Shown: piece after piece, positions 53,264 through 64,000 of the stretch
Numbering within the stretch: the first letter of the stretch is position 1
Layout: each line of letters starts with the position of its first letter
Assembly (NCBI RefSeq): GCF_022539315.1
Contig: NC_066332.1
Span: 11,016,164-11,080,163 of the forward strand
From: Serinus canaria
Taxonomy: Eukaryota > Chordata > Aves > Passeriformes > Fringillidae
Direction: 5' to 3'
Length of the DNA stretch: 64,000 nucleotides
Notes under the pieces: generated by a model
Told to the model about the DNA's origin: nothing
The model's database searches: none
The model's input: only the letters and a program-made list of their open reading frames with translations
Program-made: the position numbers and the translations under genes

Positions 53264-55769
53264 AGGCTAGGGAAAACCGTGTTTTTTGGACTGTGTGGAT
53301 TCGTTGGCCTGGCACATCTGAACCACAAGAATACAAAGCTTTGGTTGACACTGGTGCGCAGTGCACATTAATCCCATCGAGACATGTGGGGACGGAGTCT
53401 GTGTCTATTGCCGGTGTGACAGGGGGATCCCAGGATTTCACCTTGGTGGAAGCGGATGTGAGCCTGACGGGAAATGAGTGGAAGAAACACCCCATTGTGA
53501 CTGGCCCGGAGGCCCCATGTATTTTGGGCATAGATTACCTTCGAAGTGGGTATTTCAAGGACCCAAAAGGACTCAGGTGGGCATTTGGGATAGCAGCTGT
53601 AGTGACTGAGGGCATCCAGCAATTGAACACTTTGCCTGGGCTGTCCGAAAACCCATCTGCAGTAGGACTTCTGAAGGGAGAAGAGCAACAGGTGCCAATT
53701 GCCACTTCCACAGTGCATCGCCGGCAGTATAGAACCACTCGAGATGCTGTGATCCCCATCCATAAGATGATCCGAGAGCTGGAGAGCCAAGGGGTGGTCA
53801 GCAAGACCCACTCACCCTTCAACAGCCCCATTTGGCCTGTGCGTAAATCGGAGGGGAATGGAGATTGACGGTGGACTACCGTGCATTGAACGAAGTGACT
53901 CCGCCGCTGAGCGCTGCTGTGCCGGACATATTAGAGCTCCAGTACGAGCTAGAGTCCAAGGCAGCAAAGTGGTATGCCACTATTGACATTGCCAATGCAT
54001 TTTTCTCCATTCCTCTGGCAGCAGAATGCAGGCCTCAGTTTGCTTTCACCTGGAGGGGAGTGCAGTACACCTGGAACCGACTGCCCCAGGGGTGGAAGCA
54101 CAGTCCCACCATCTGCCATGGACTGATCCAGACTGCACTGGAAAAGGGTGAGGCTCCAGAACACCTCCAGTATATTGATGACATCATTGTGTGGGGGAAC
54201 ACAGCTGCGGAAGTGTTTGAGAAAGGGAAGAAAATCATCCAAATCCTCCTGGGAGCTGGTTTCGCCATTAAAAAGAGCAAAGTAAAGGGACCAGCTCGTG
54301 AGATTCAATTCCTAGGAGTGAAGTGGCAGGATGGACGGCGTCAGATCCCTACAGATGTCATTAACAAGATCACAGCTATGTCCCCACCAACCAATAAGAA
54401 GGAAACACAAGCTTTCCTAGGTGCCATAGGCTTTTGGAGAATGCACATTCCTGAGTACAGTCAGATCGTGAGCCCTCTTTACCTGGTCACCCGCAAGAAG
54501 AACAATTTCTACTGGGGCCCTGAGCAACAACAAGCTTTTGCCCAGATCAAGCAGGAGATTGCTCATGCAGTAGCCCTTGGTCCGGTCAGGACAGGACCAG
54601 ATGTGAAGAACATGCTCTACTCTGCAGCCGGGAACCATGGCTTGTCCTGGAGCCTTTGGCAGAAGGTGCCTGGGGAGACTCGGGGTCGGCCACTAGGATT
54701 TTGGAGTCGAAGCTACAGAGGCTCTGAAGCCAACTATACTCCAACGGAGAAAGAAATCTTGGCTGCCTATGAAGGAGTCCAAGCTGCCTCAGAGGTGATT
54801 GGCACAGAAGCACAACTCCTCCTGGCACCCCGACTGCCGGTGCTGGGGTGGATGTTCAAAGGCAAGGTTCCTTCCACTCATCATGCCACTGACACTACAT
54901 GGAGCAAGTGGATTGCCCTTATCACTCAGCGCGCCCGTATAGGTAAACTGAATCGCCCTGGGATTTTGGAGGTGATTACAACTTGGCCCGAAGGTGAAAA
55001 TTTTGGTGTCACAGATGAAGAACCAGACCCAGTGACACGGGCTGAAGAGGCCCCTCCATATAACCAGCTGCCACCAGAGGAAACACGCTACGCTCTTTTC
55101 ACAGACGGTTCCTGTCGCATTGTAGGGATGAACCGGAAGTGGAAAGCAGCCGTATGGAGCCCCACACGACAGGTCGCTCAAGCTACCGAAGGAGAAGGTG
55201 GATCAAGTCAACTTGCTGAACTCAAAGCTGTTCAGCTGGCCCTGGACATTGCTGAGAGAGAGAAATGGCCAAGGCTCTACCTTTACACTGATTCATGGAT
55301 GGTAGCTAATGCTCTGTGGGGATGGCTGGAGAGGTGGAGAGAGGCCAATTGGCAGCGTAGGGGAAAACCAATTTGGGCTGCTGATGAGTGGAAAGACATC
55401 GCTGCTAGGGTAGGGAAGCTACCTGTCAAGGTCCGCCATGTAGATGCCCATGTCCCCAAGAGTAGAGCCAATGAGGAGCATCAACACAATGAGCAAGTAG
55501 ACCGAGCTGCAAAGATAGGGGTGTCAAAGATAGACCTAGATTGGGAACACAAGGGAGAGTTATTCCTAGCTCGGTGGGCCCATGATGCCTCAGGTCACCA
55601 GGGTAGAGATGCCACCTATAAGTGGGCACGAGACCGAGGGGTGGATCTAACCATGGACAGTATTTCTCAGGTTATCCATGACTGTGAGACGTGTGCTGCC
55701 ATCAAACAGGCCAAGCGAGTGAAGCCCCTGTGGTACGGTGGGCGGTGGTCCAAGTACAAGTATGGGTAG
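53239..55769 (+). pseudogene. pol: ERVL-like pol, unit B (frameshifted in RT)
   Basis: Protease and the start of RT are open from 53293 to 53868. One G is missing in the run near 53852 (GAGGGGAATGG against GAGGGGGAATGG in unit A), which ends the frame. The rest of RT (YIDD at 54171-54182), RNase H and the integrase zinc finger are open from 53865 to the same integrase UAG at 55767-55769. Amino-acid differences from unit A are few, for example QLAEL for QLAEI in RNase H. Confidence 0.87.
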
Positions 55770-56417
55770 GCCTGGCAGATCGACTACATCACACTGCCCC
55801 AGTCACGCCAAGGCAAGCGCTACGTGCTGACCATGGTAGAAGCCACCACGGGATGGTTGGAAACCTACCCTGTGTCTCATGCCACTGCCCGTAACACCAT
55901 CCTAGGCCTTGAAAAGCAGGTCCTTTGGAGGCATGGTACCCCTGAGAGGATTGAGTCAGACAATGGGACTCATTTCAAGAACAGCCTCATCAACACCTGG
56001 GCTAGGGAACATGGTATTGAGTGGGTGTACCATATCCCCTACCATGCACCTGCTGCAGGGAAGGTAGAGAGGTACAATGGGCTACTAAAAACCCAACTGA
56101 AAGCCTTGGGTGGGGGATCCTTCAAAAATTGGGAGCAGCACTTAGCAAAGGCTACCTGGTTAGTTAACACTCGAGGTTCCACTAACCGAGCAGGTCCTGC
56201 CCAGTCTGAGTCCCTGAATATAATAGATGGAGGTAAAGTCCCAGTGGTACATGTCAAAGGTTTGTTAGGGAGGACAGTGTGGATCAATTCTGCCTCAAGT
56301 ACGGACAAACCCATCCGTGGGGTTGTTTTTGCTCAGGGACCAGGATGCACATGGTGGGTGATGCAGAGAGATGGAACAACACGATGTGTACCTCAGGGAG
56401 ACCTGATTGTGGGGTGA
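55770..56417 (+). pseudogene. pol: integrase core and C-terminus, unit B
   Basis: Same length and motifs as the unit A segment after the UAG, with one visible replacement (IIDGGKV for IIDGDKV). It depends on a pol frame that is already broken in RT, so it is scored as a remnant. The polypurine tract and LTR 3 follow directly. Confidence 0.85.
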
Positions 56418-56456
56418 GAATGAAATTGTTTGACGATATGGGGATAAGGGGTGGAA

Positions 56457-57114
56457 TGTCCTAGGGTGACTGTTATCCCCATTCGTGTGTATGTAATTTA
56501 TGCTGGATATTATGTTCTGTGCCTTTAAGACTGGCAGAGTGAGAGTTTTGTTTTGGGCCTCCTATCAGCTACTCGGCGGGACATACAGATAGCACCAGAG
56601 CATGTTGCGGCTTCTCTGCTTTTTGCCCTGCTTTTTGCTCTCGCTCTTGCTTCTGCTTCGCTTCTGCTTTGCTTGCTCTTGCTTCTTTCCCCCCTTCTCA
56701 TTAGTTACCTTAGCTAAACAGTCCAAATTCCTTTCTGGACTGTTCTCCCCCCCCCCCCCCCCCCCCCCCCCGTTGGACCTGCTGACTGCTCCGGACTGGG
56801 ATTCAGAACACCGAGAGAGAGAGGTTACACCTTGTGGCTGCAGCAGCTGCCTCAGCACCGGAGGGACTGACAACAGCAAACCCCCAGGAGAGACTTTTCT
56901 GAATTTGTCATCTTTCTCAGAGCAGTGGAAGAGTGGTGTCATCCGGTATTGTTCATTGTGTGTGCTGGGGGGTGCTGTGCTTGTCAAATAAACAGGTTCT
57001 TTCCACCTCTCTCCGAGGAATTCTTCCTGAACCAATTGGGGAAGGGGCCTGTGGGTTTGCTTGTGGAGAAGCCCTTTTTGGGGATTCTCTCCAAATTTGC
57101 CCTAAACCAGGACA
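56457..57114 (+). repeat. LTR 3
   Basis: 658 bp. The only visible difference from LTRs 1 and 2 is a C run of 25 (56747-56771). Confidence 0.95.
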
Positions 57115-57119
57115 GTTCC
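57115..57119 (+). repeat. right target-site duplication GTTCC
   Basis: An identical 5-mer follows the third LTR. No such copy follows LTR 1 or LTR 2, which continue into the primer-binding site. Confidence 0.88.
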
Positions 57120-57240
57120 TTACTCTGTCTTGCTGCTGCATGGAGTGTTAAGATCCTGTCAGCACCAGCTGTTCACACAGGGAATGGAAGAGAGGCCATC
57201 CAAGGAAAAAATCACCAAGAACCTCATTGCATAGATATCG

Positions 57241-57345
57241 AATCATGGACTCACAGAATGGTTTGGGATCTTAAAGCTCATCTGGTTCTGTCCCTCTGCC
57301 ATGGGCAGGGGCGTCTTCCTCTAGACTAGGTTGCTACAAGCTCTG
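57241..57345 (-). repeat. CR1 LINE 3' fragment
   Basis: Reverse-complement CR1: ACTCACAGAATGGTTTGGGA, TCTGCCATGGGCAGGGGCGT and CTCTAGACTAGGTTGCTACA. Confidence 0.88.
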
Positions 57346-57496
57346 AGTTCCCATCAGTCAGCTTTGCTTTGGACACACAAAGAATTTTAATGGTTCCAGT
57401 CCTCCATCAGTTTATCCAATTCCTGATTAGACTTTTAGTTTCACAACATCCTGAGATGAACATGCGAGCCCTTCCTTTGCCTGGTGCCCCCAGAAA

Positions 57497-57592
57497 CACA
57501 GAATCACAGAGTATTCAGGGTTCAAAGCGACCTCTGGAGATCATCCACTCCAACCTCCACTCTGAAAAGTGCTGAATAACCACCTCTAACCA
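57497..57592 (-). repeat. CR1 LINE 3' tail, different subfamily
   Basis: CAGAATCACAGAGTATTCAG, GCGACCTCTGGAGATCATCC and ACTCCAACCTCCACTCTG form a CR1 terminus variant distinct from the others here. Confidence 0.75.
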
Positions 57593-59129
57593 TTCCCTGT
57601 TCCTACTGCATCCATGTCTACACTGTCAGTGCCTGTCACCTCATTCACTTCTTTCCTAACAGTTCTGATCCCTTGTCTTGCAAGGATGCCATTCCCACTT
57701 CTGACCACCCATTTTCTTCATCTCTGTGACCTTTTCCGGTGTTTCTCCATCTTTTCTGAGCCAGGCACCAAAGCCACACACACTTGGGAGCTTGCTTTAT
57801 AGGGGGGCAAGCAATATTTTCCTTGCAATATCTGGAGCCTTTTTTACTTTTTAATTTCTCATGAACCTTCAGCTGATGTTTTCAGGGAACTGCTTACAGT
57901 TACCTTTAGCTCTTGACTAGCATTAATCTAGAGTCCCCCAGTGTACTGTGAGGGATGTGCTTCACTTTACCCTCATCAACATTGACTCTCATCTCCAATG
58001 GCATCACACATTTTAGGATCCAAACAGCCTTCTACAAAATTCCTCAGCTCTGCAGCCTACCTGTCCCTGTGTAGGACTCCTGCTCTGCTCCCTGGTTGAC
58101 TAAGGATCTGTCACCCCCTCCCCCAGGCTGGATGCCCTTTGCCTGTGGGATTTCCCTTCTCTGCAGCATGAGATCTGCTGGACCAGGAATGAGGGAGTTG
58201 TGATGTTCATGAAAGCCTCACTGATGTACTTCTCTGTTTTCCACAAACAGATGTTATCCCAGAGGACTGAAGTCTGCCTGGGACTGGTGAACAGATGGCA
58301 AATGGTTTTGGTGAAAATCCTGGGAAGTCTCTTTTGCACAGCATGAGTGGAATGTGCCCAGAAAGCCTCTGTATCTCTGACATGTTTGTTTCTTTGTGCC
58401 TTGCCTAATTCTTAGTTTCCCAGGTCACTCACATGCCCATTGCTACTTTAAAGTATATACAGACAGTACTTTTAAAATTACTTCTCTCTTCAACATCTTG
58501 ACAGGCAACTTGGGACAGGCTGAGGTGGTTGTAATGGATCACAGAGGGGGAAACAAAGCTGCAGACCCACAGAAATCAGGCTAGAAAATGAAGACATGGT
58601 TCTTAAGTAAAGAAATGGTCTGAAAGGGAGGTTTGCACCACCCAGTGTAGAAGCTGTCCAACCCAGCTTTTTGTGCATATTCTTCTTCCAGCTCTGGAAA
58701 ATACCCTGGATATCTGCCGACCCTTCTTGGACTCACCTGGGTGATGTGGAAAGTATTCAGCTCCATCTGCAAACTGGATTAGGGTTCCAATGTTTGCAGC
58801 CATCTAGTCTGAATTTATCCCACCTATTTATACTGTATCTCCATTGGAGGCACCTAAAATCTCTGCCTGAGTGCTTTCCAGGCATGTGTGCTCCTTCCAG
58901 ACTGTGGGACTGGGAAAGAAGTTGCCAGATACTAGAGAGAAAAGAAGTGTTTTAAATCTGAAATTATATGTGCTGTGTCCTTCTGTGGCTCAGGTCAGTG
59001 GGCAGATGCTTGCGATGCAGGTCTGGCTGGGATGGCACATTCCACATCCTGCATTTATCCAAGATCCATTGCATGGAGCAGGGGTTGTCAAGCCCTGCCT
59101 GCCCACCGCTCTCAGGAAACCTCAGAGGT

Positions 59130-59392
59130 GAAGGCAATCCAGGGTGGATTTAGAGTGGATATTAGGAAAAAATTATTTCCTGTGATAGTGCTGAGGTCCA
59201 AGCACAAGCTGCCCAGAAAAGCTGTGGCTGCCTCATCCCTGGAAGTACTCTGAGCCAGGTTGGACAGGGCTTTGAGCAACTTGTTCTTGCGGAAGATGTC
59301 CTTGGTCTAGTGGAAAGGGAGTGGATTGAGGTGAGTTTTAAGGTCCCTTCCAGCACAAATTATTCTAGGATTTGATGATTCTTTGATTTTAA
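59130..59392 (+). repeat. CR1 LINE 3' fragment
   Basis: Sense CR1: TGGATATTAGGAAAAAATTA, GGGCTTTGAGCAACTTGTTC and AAGGTCCCTTCCAGCAC, ending GATGATTCTTTGATTTT. Confidence 0.9.
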
Positions 59393-59929
59393 GGACTATA
59401 TGACAACAAGGTGTGTAAATCCCACCATACTCAAACTCATATCTGCTCTCTCTCACGTTTGTTGTTTGTATCCCCTCTCCTGCTGGATCACAGCTTGGAG
59501 CAGGCTTTCCTGGGGCTGTTTCTCAGCTTGGCACATGGCTCAGTGCCTTGGCTTGCACTGTGCTGAGCTGAGTGCCTGTTGCTATAATTTTACCTGTTTG
59601 TGTCCCTTAATCTGTATTTGTTCCCTTGAAAGTGCAAGGAGATCCATTAAAGCAGAGGCACTGGGTAAATACCGCCTGCACTTCACTCCACCGGCACCCG
59701 GGATCAGTGATTAACTCCAGGTAAACAGAGCCGACTGCCAGCCAACCCTTGGCCACAGCAAGGGGGGACAGGGGACCCACAGTGCTCCTCCCCAGGTGTG
59801 TGAGGGATGTAAAAGCTAGGGTTGTCAGGACACTGCAAGAGCAAGACGGTGGCATGGAGCTGAAGCTCTGGTGCTTGGTGGCCATTGGACATGTCCTGTT
59901 CATGGTCTGCCATAGGTGGGATCAGCCAC

Positions 59930-60179
59930 CAGCATTATAAAAAGGGCTGGCAGTGAATCCGCCCTGGGGAACCAACCGCTGAACCCTGGAGCAAGGAACA
60001 GATGGTGACGTGGGCTGGCTGGAGGAGGTGCCTAGGAGGAGGCGTGGTGCCAGTATTCTGTAGTGGGGAGTCCAGCATGTGCTCGATGCCAATTCAGTGT
60101 CTGTAGGGCTTCAGCTCAACTGGGACACAGATCACAGTGCTGGTTCAGATCCATAAGGGTTCCCCGGTAGGCAGCAGGA
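59930..60179 (+). promoter_or_regulatory. MLXIPL core promoter and 5' UTR
   Basis: TATAAAAAG at 59936-59944 lies about 244 bp upstream of the MLXIPL ATG, with only moderately GC-rich leader between. This gives a plausible TATA promoter and a 5' UTR of about 210 nt. No carbohydrate-response element is evident to me. Confidence 0.6.
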
Positions 60180-60475
60180 ATGGCAGGAACTCAGGTGGGA
60201 CAGCCGGGACCTTTCCTGGAGCCTCTGGTTGGGCCTTGCCCCGTCTCCGACTCTGACTCTGACTCAGAGGACGCAGCTGTGGGTGGCACAGGACCCAGTG
60301 CTGCGACACAGAACTACTCCCAGGTCATCCACAGTGGCCACTTCATGGTCTCGTGCCCACACAGCGACTCAGTGCCCCGGCGACGGCACCACCGCGCAGA
60401 GCCTGAGCTGACTGATACCCGGAGTATTGACCCGACCCTCACCCGGCTCTTTGAGTGCATGAGCCTGGAGTACAG
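60180..60475 (+). CDS. MLXIPL: MLXIPL (ChREBP) coding exon 1
   Basis: 98 codons plus two bases, ending TACAG|GTGAGT. MLXIPL is a bHLH-ZIP factor that pairs with MLX and activates glycolytic and lipogenic genes when glucose is high. The exon encodes an acidic Ser/Asp run (VSDSDSDSEDAAV, residues about 22-34) and the first Mondo-conserved region (SQVIHSGHFMVSCPHSDSVP, about 47-66). After an Arg/His-rich spacer comes SIDPTLTRLFECMSLEY (about 82-98), the segment that contains a nuclear-export signal in mammals. These belong to the glucose-inhibited N-terminal module. The bHLH-ZIP lies beyond the window. The start was chosen as the only ATG in frame ahead of the acidic run. Confidence 0.93.
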
Positions 60476-63400
60476 GTGAGTCCTAGAGCCCTTGTGTGTG
60501 TCTTATGGACCCCCAGCTAGCTGAAGGCAGGAGGCTAGCTGAGCCCCGTTCCCCAGCTAGGAATTTGTTTCCATCTGACCTCCTCCTCCTCTACTCCATG
60601 GGCTGTGATGTGTCATATCCTCAGAAACTGCCATCCTGGGAAGTTTCAGGGATAAAGAGCTGACGCTGGGTTGTTGGCTGGGGAACCAGGTTAGAAGCTT
60701 CTCTGTTCCACGTGTAGCTTGACTCTCCTCCATTTTCCCATGAGATCTGATGTCACTGTGCCCAGCTGTATTTCCTCCATGGCCAGACCTAGCACACTCT
60801 TTAGAGCAGCAGTGACCCTGTGGACAGCTAACATTCAGTTCTTTGGCAATCCAGCCCAGAGCAGGAGTCCTGCCTTCCGTCCTTGACTCTGTCCCCATGT
60901 CCTGAGGCTATTCCATGACATGCAGTAGCACTTGGGACTGGATGGATGCACGGGTATTGTCCAAGGTCTCCTGAAAGCTTTTCTCCTTCTCTCCTGAAAA
61001 ATCAGATAGGTGTCTGCATTGTTCCCCTGCCACACAAATTGCCAAAGGCCAGTGACAGCTCTTTGGTGACTACATGACAGACTGCCTCCTATGGCCATGG
61101 TCCACATTCTTGGCAGCAACTCCCTTCCTTTGCCAAGCCCCAAGGTTTTGAGTTCTCTCCAGCATGGCATCAGCATGACTTGCTCTGCTGGAGTCAGTGC
61201 CAAACTGCTTGTATAGCTCTCCCAAAATGTCCAAATGTGAAAACCTAGATGATGATGTTCTACCATGTGAAAGCAAAACCTCCGCAAAGCAGCCTTGAAG
61301 AGGTGTCCATTACCTCATCCAGGATCTCATCTAGTGGCTGAGCTCTCAGGTTTGCCTTGGAGTCCTTGAATGCTTGATGCAATAAGGAATGTGGTCACTG
61401 CTAGAACATCCTTGGGGATGCTGGGCACAGAGACAGTGCAACAAGGGTACCAGTTCCCACATAGCTGTGTACCTCTGACCCATCACCATATCCCAGGTTG
61501 TGGATGGGATCATCCCAGTGTGCCAGCAGCCAGCACAGCACAGCTCTGCTCCAAGGGGTTGGGAAGGCAGTGCTCTCTGGGAGCACAGGGAGCCTCAGCA
61601 TGGGGTGACCCAGGTGAGGATCATGCTTCCTGGTTGGGCAGGTCACCCCTGAGTGCCACAAACAGGGGTCATAGAGACACTGATGGGCTTGATGTCTTTT
61701 CTTCTCCCAGCCCCATTCTTTCCATACCTGAGCCCTGCAGCTTTGAGGCTGGAGAAACAGACACTCTCACATCAGGGTGCTCAAACTGTAGACTCGTGAG
61801 GTGCAAGGCAGCTTTAGTGTGCCCCTGGGCTCTGGAGCTCCCAGGCAAGTGTCCTGGAAATGGACAGGTAAAAGGGCTTTGACAGTTGGGCTACTGTGTG
61901 TGACTGAGGGCTGGCCATGGCAGCCAGTTCTCCTTACTACCTGGACTCTCAGTGGGTCATTTCCTTCCGGCACTGAGCAAGGCAGTGCAGATACTGGCTC
62001 CTATGTAATGGGACACTCACCTAAGCCTTGTCTAGCCTGGCCTTGGACACTTCCAGGGATGGGACAGCCACAGCTTCTCTAGGCACCCTGTGCTGGGACC
62101 TCACCACTCTCAGAGCAAAGAATTTCTTCCCAATATCCCATCTATCCTTGCCCTCTGACACTGTGAAATCATTCCCCCTTGTCCTGACACTCTAGGCCCT
62201 TGACCAAAATCCCTCTCCAGCTCTCTCGGATCCTCTTTAAGCACTAGTGGGGGGCTCTAAGGTCTCTCCGGAGACTTCACCAGCCTGGACAACCCCAGCT
62301 CACTTTGCCTTTCTTTTGCTAGTACATTTTTGACACACTTGTAGGCAGCAGCTGGGGAAAGGTATCAGGGTGGGAAAATGTAGCTAAGTGTTTTTGGTGT
62401 GTTTCTACATTTAGTGTTGTCTAATTTGATACTTCTCTGCATCACCTGCCATTTCACACCTCCCCTCCCAAGCCAGGTTCCCAGAGGCAGCACAGCTTCA
62501 GTTGGGGTCACCAGCCCAATATCCTCCAGCCCTCAGGAGAGCACCCACAATTAAGCTCAGACTAACTTCCTAACCAAGGAGAAACTACTGTAAGCTGTCA
62601 TCTGGGAGGCACCTGTGAAGTTCCTCATATAACCCTCATGCAGGGCAGGGCTAGATCCAAAGCCGGGTCAGGTTGCTCAGGGTCACTTCCATCACTTTGA
62701 CAGATGGAGCCCTAGGATGTGACCCCACCACTTGTCCAGCCTGCTCAGGGCTGCCCCTCTCCCACAGGGAATTGCTGTCCATGGCTCTAGTTTGGAGTTT
62801 ACCTGTTCCAATTCTTACGTCTGTTTCCTCTTGGCCTTTCTCAGTGTCTCCTCCTTAGGGCAGCTGATGGCAGTAATTTTCTCTTCACCTTCTTTAGGGT
62901 GAACAAACCCATCCCTGACAGTCCTCTTCTGTCACATGTATTAGTCCCCAACGACCTTGATATCCTCCTTCAGGATCATTCCAGTTTGTAAACCTCCTTT
63001 TCTGTCCATTGGACACAATGGCCAGACTTGGCCATAGCAGTGTGGAGCAGAGGGGAAAACTATCCTGTCCCCTCGTGAGCTGTGACTGCTGCAGCCACCC
63101 ATCCTTCGCTGTCTGGGCTCACACCATTTCAAAGGTAACTCACTAAACTTTCCCTAAATATTTTTCAATGGTTATGGCTGGGATTTTTCCCCTCTCCAGC
63201 ATTCCTCCTCTGCATTTCACAGACATTACAGCAGTCCTGTCTCAGCCTAAGCAATCATTCTGGGGATATGACTTATCTTCTTTCCATGGGCAGGACTGTG
63301 CATCACCCCTCACTGGTAAAGAAATGCTCTCTCCACATCAAGGTTTGCTTCCCACAGTAATTTGTTTCTTCAGATCCCCCAAAGAGAGGCAACTCCCCTC

Positions 63401-64000
63401 TCTGAGGAGTCTTCCTCCCAAGGCTAGGATGAAGGAGTTCCTTTTTACCTGTATTCCAGGACATTTAGAGCAACTTCCTGCTTAATGATCCTTTCCCACT
63501 CCTTCTCCTGCAACATCCTTCATTCCTAGAATGTTGTTTCTCCCTACAGCCCACCTGGCTGCATCTCATTACCCAAAAAGCTGAAGGTGAAGCTGAGCTC
63601 CTTCAGGAACTGCTGACATTTTGGCCTTAGCATGAAAAGGCTCATCCTCTCCATCACCACAGTGTGGCCTGCACAATGTCATGGCTGGTCTCACACCCCT
63701 TCTTGTGACTTTCTGTTGGGAATCACTGACCTGGGGAACATCCTCCTGAAGGAAGGAAAACTGGGGGCAGATTGGGAGATGTGAACTGCAGTCACTCATG
63801 GTCTTACCTGACAACATCTCTCTTGTGCTCCAGAGAGGAGATTTGACAAGCAGGGACATCAGGCTGGGAAGTTTCTTGGAGTATACACTCAGCCTCTCTT
63901 GTGATTTAAAACAAGGTCTCTTGTGTGCCAATTCCCTACTAATTCATCCTCTTGTCAGCCTGTGTCTCCCCTCGGAGAAGTGGAACTGCTGCTATTGATT
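60476..64000 (+). other. MLXIPL intron 1 (start)
   Basis: At least 3.5 kb after the exon 1 donor. I searched for the next conserved MLXIPL block (KWKNFKGLKL-type) and did not see it, so the intron runs past the right edge. It contains one minus CR1 (62024-62340). Confidence 0.8.
62024..62340 (-). repeat. CR1 LINE 3' fragment
   Basis: Reverse-complement CR1: GCCTGGCCTTGGACACTTCC, CAGCCACAGCTTCTCTAGGC, ATTCCCCCTTGTCCTGACAC and GGTCTCTCCGGAGACTTCAC. Confidence 0.92.

Larger units (their letters stand above)
44627..57114 (+). mobile_element. tandem ERVL-like provirus: LTR-internal-LTR-internal-LTR
   Basis: Three near-identical LTRs (44627, 50543, 56457) alternate with two internal regions of about 5.26 kb. 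The unit offset is 5916 bp. A single 5-bp target duplication GTTCC flanks the whole array (44622-44626 and 57115-57119). The middle LTR has proviral sequence on both sides (GGGGTGGAA before, primer-binding site after). Each internal region encodes gag and pol but no env. By eye the units differ at about eight substitutions and four single-base indels. Shared outer target sites plus a shared middle LTR indicate a provirus that was tandemly duplicated, most simply by LTR-LTR recombination between sister copies. Confidence 0.93.
57120..59929. other. intergenic region between the ERVL tandem and MLXIPL
   Basis: About 2.8 kb containing two minus CR1 fragments and one plus CR1 fragment. I recognise no exon or other element. 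Confidence 0.7.

Noticed and set aside
60480..64000. Possible MLXIPL exon 2
   Set aside because: I looked for the conserved segment following the exon 1 junction and did not find it in any plus-strand frame.

Overview
This is vertebrate nuclear DNA, almost certainly from a bird. The evidence is about 17 short 3'-end fragments of CR1 LINEs with the avian terminal signature, several avian-type endogenous retroviruses (ERVs), and two compact spliced genes of the Williams-Beuren syntenic block. No prokaryotic features are present. I did not identify the species.

Layout. (1) 179-17353, minus strand: the first seven coding exons of BAZ1B (WSTF), which give about 863 N-terminal residues in one continuous reading frame with consensus splice sites. 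Exon 1 lies in a CpG island (about 16.9-18.06 kb) that has four CCAAT boxes. (2) 18-26.3 kb: intergenic DNA with CR1 fragments and two solo LTRs. One (22544-23230, minus) is a relative of the provirus further downstream. (3) 26.36-42.4 kb: a graveyard of host pseudogenes and retroviruses. It holds a decayed scavenger-receptor (SRCR) exon cut off by the 3' end of a minus-strand ERV, a 500-N assembly gap, and two tandem fibrinogen-domain (FGL1-like) pseudogenes. The first pseudogene is fused to a decayed class I ERV. The second is split by a complete but decayed betaretrovirus-like ERV (36347-41851). Between them are a duplicated promoter-like block, a (GGGAT)28 satellite and a perfect 23-bp palindrome. 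(4) 44627-57114: a young class III (ERVL/spuma-like) provirus arranged LTR-internal-LTR-internal-LTR. It has three nearly identical 656-658 bp LTRs and a single 5-bp target duplication (GTTCC) at the outer edges. (5) 57.1-64 kb: more CR1 debris, a TATA promoter and coding exon 1 of MLXIPL (ChREBP) on the plus strand, followed by the start of a long first intron.

BAZ1B (chromatin remodelling and H2A.X kinase) and MLXIPL (glucose-responsive transcription factor) are transcribed divergently, with about 43 kb of mostly retroviral DNA between their start codons. The most unusual structure is the tandem ERVL provirus. Its gag and pol share a frame across a UAG followed by a strong hairpin, both units carry a second UAG inside integrase, and only the second unit carries a set of one-base indels.
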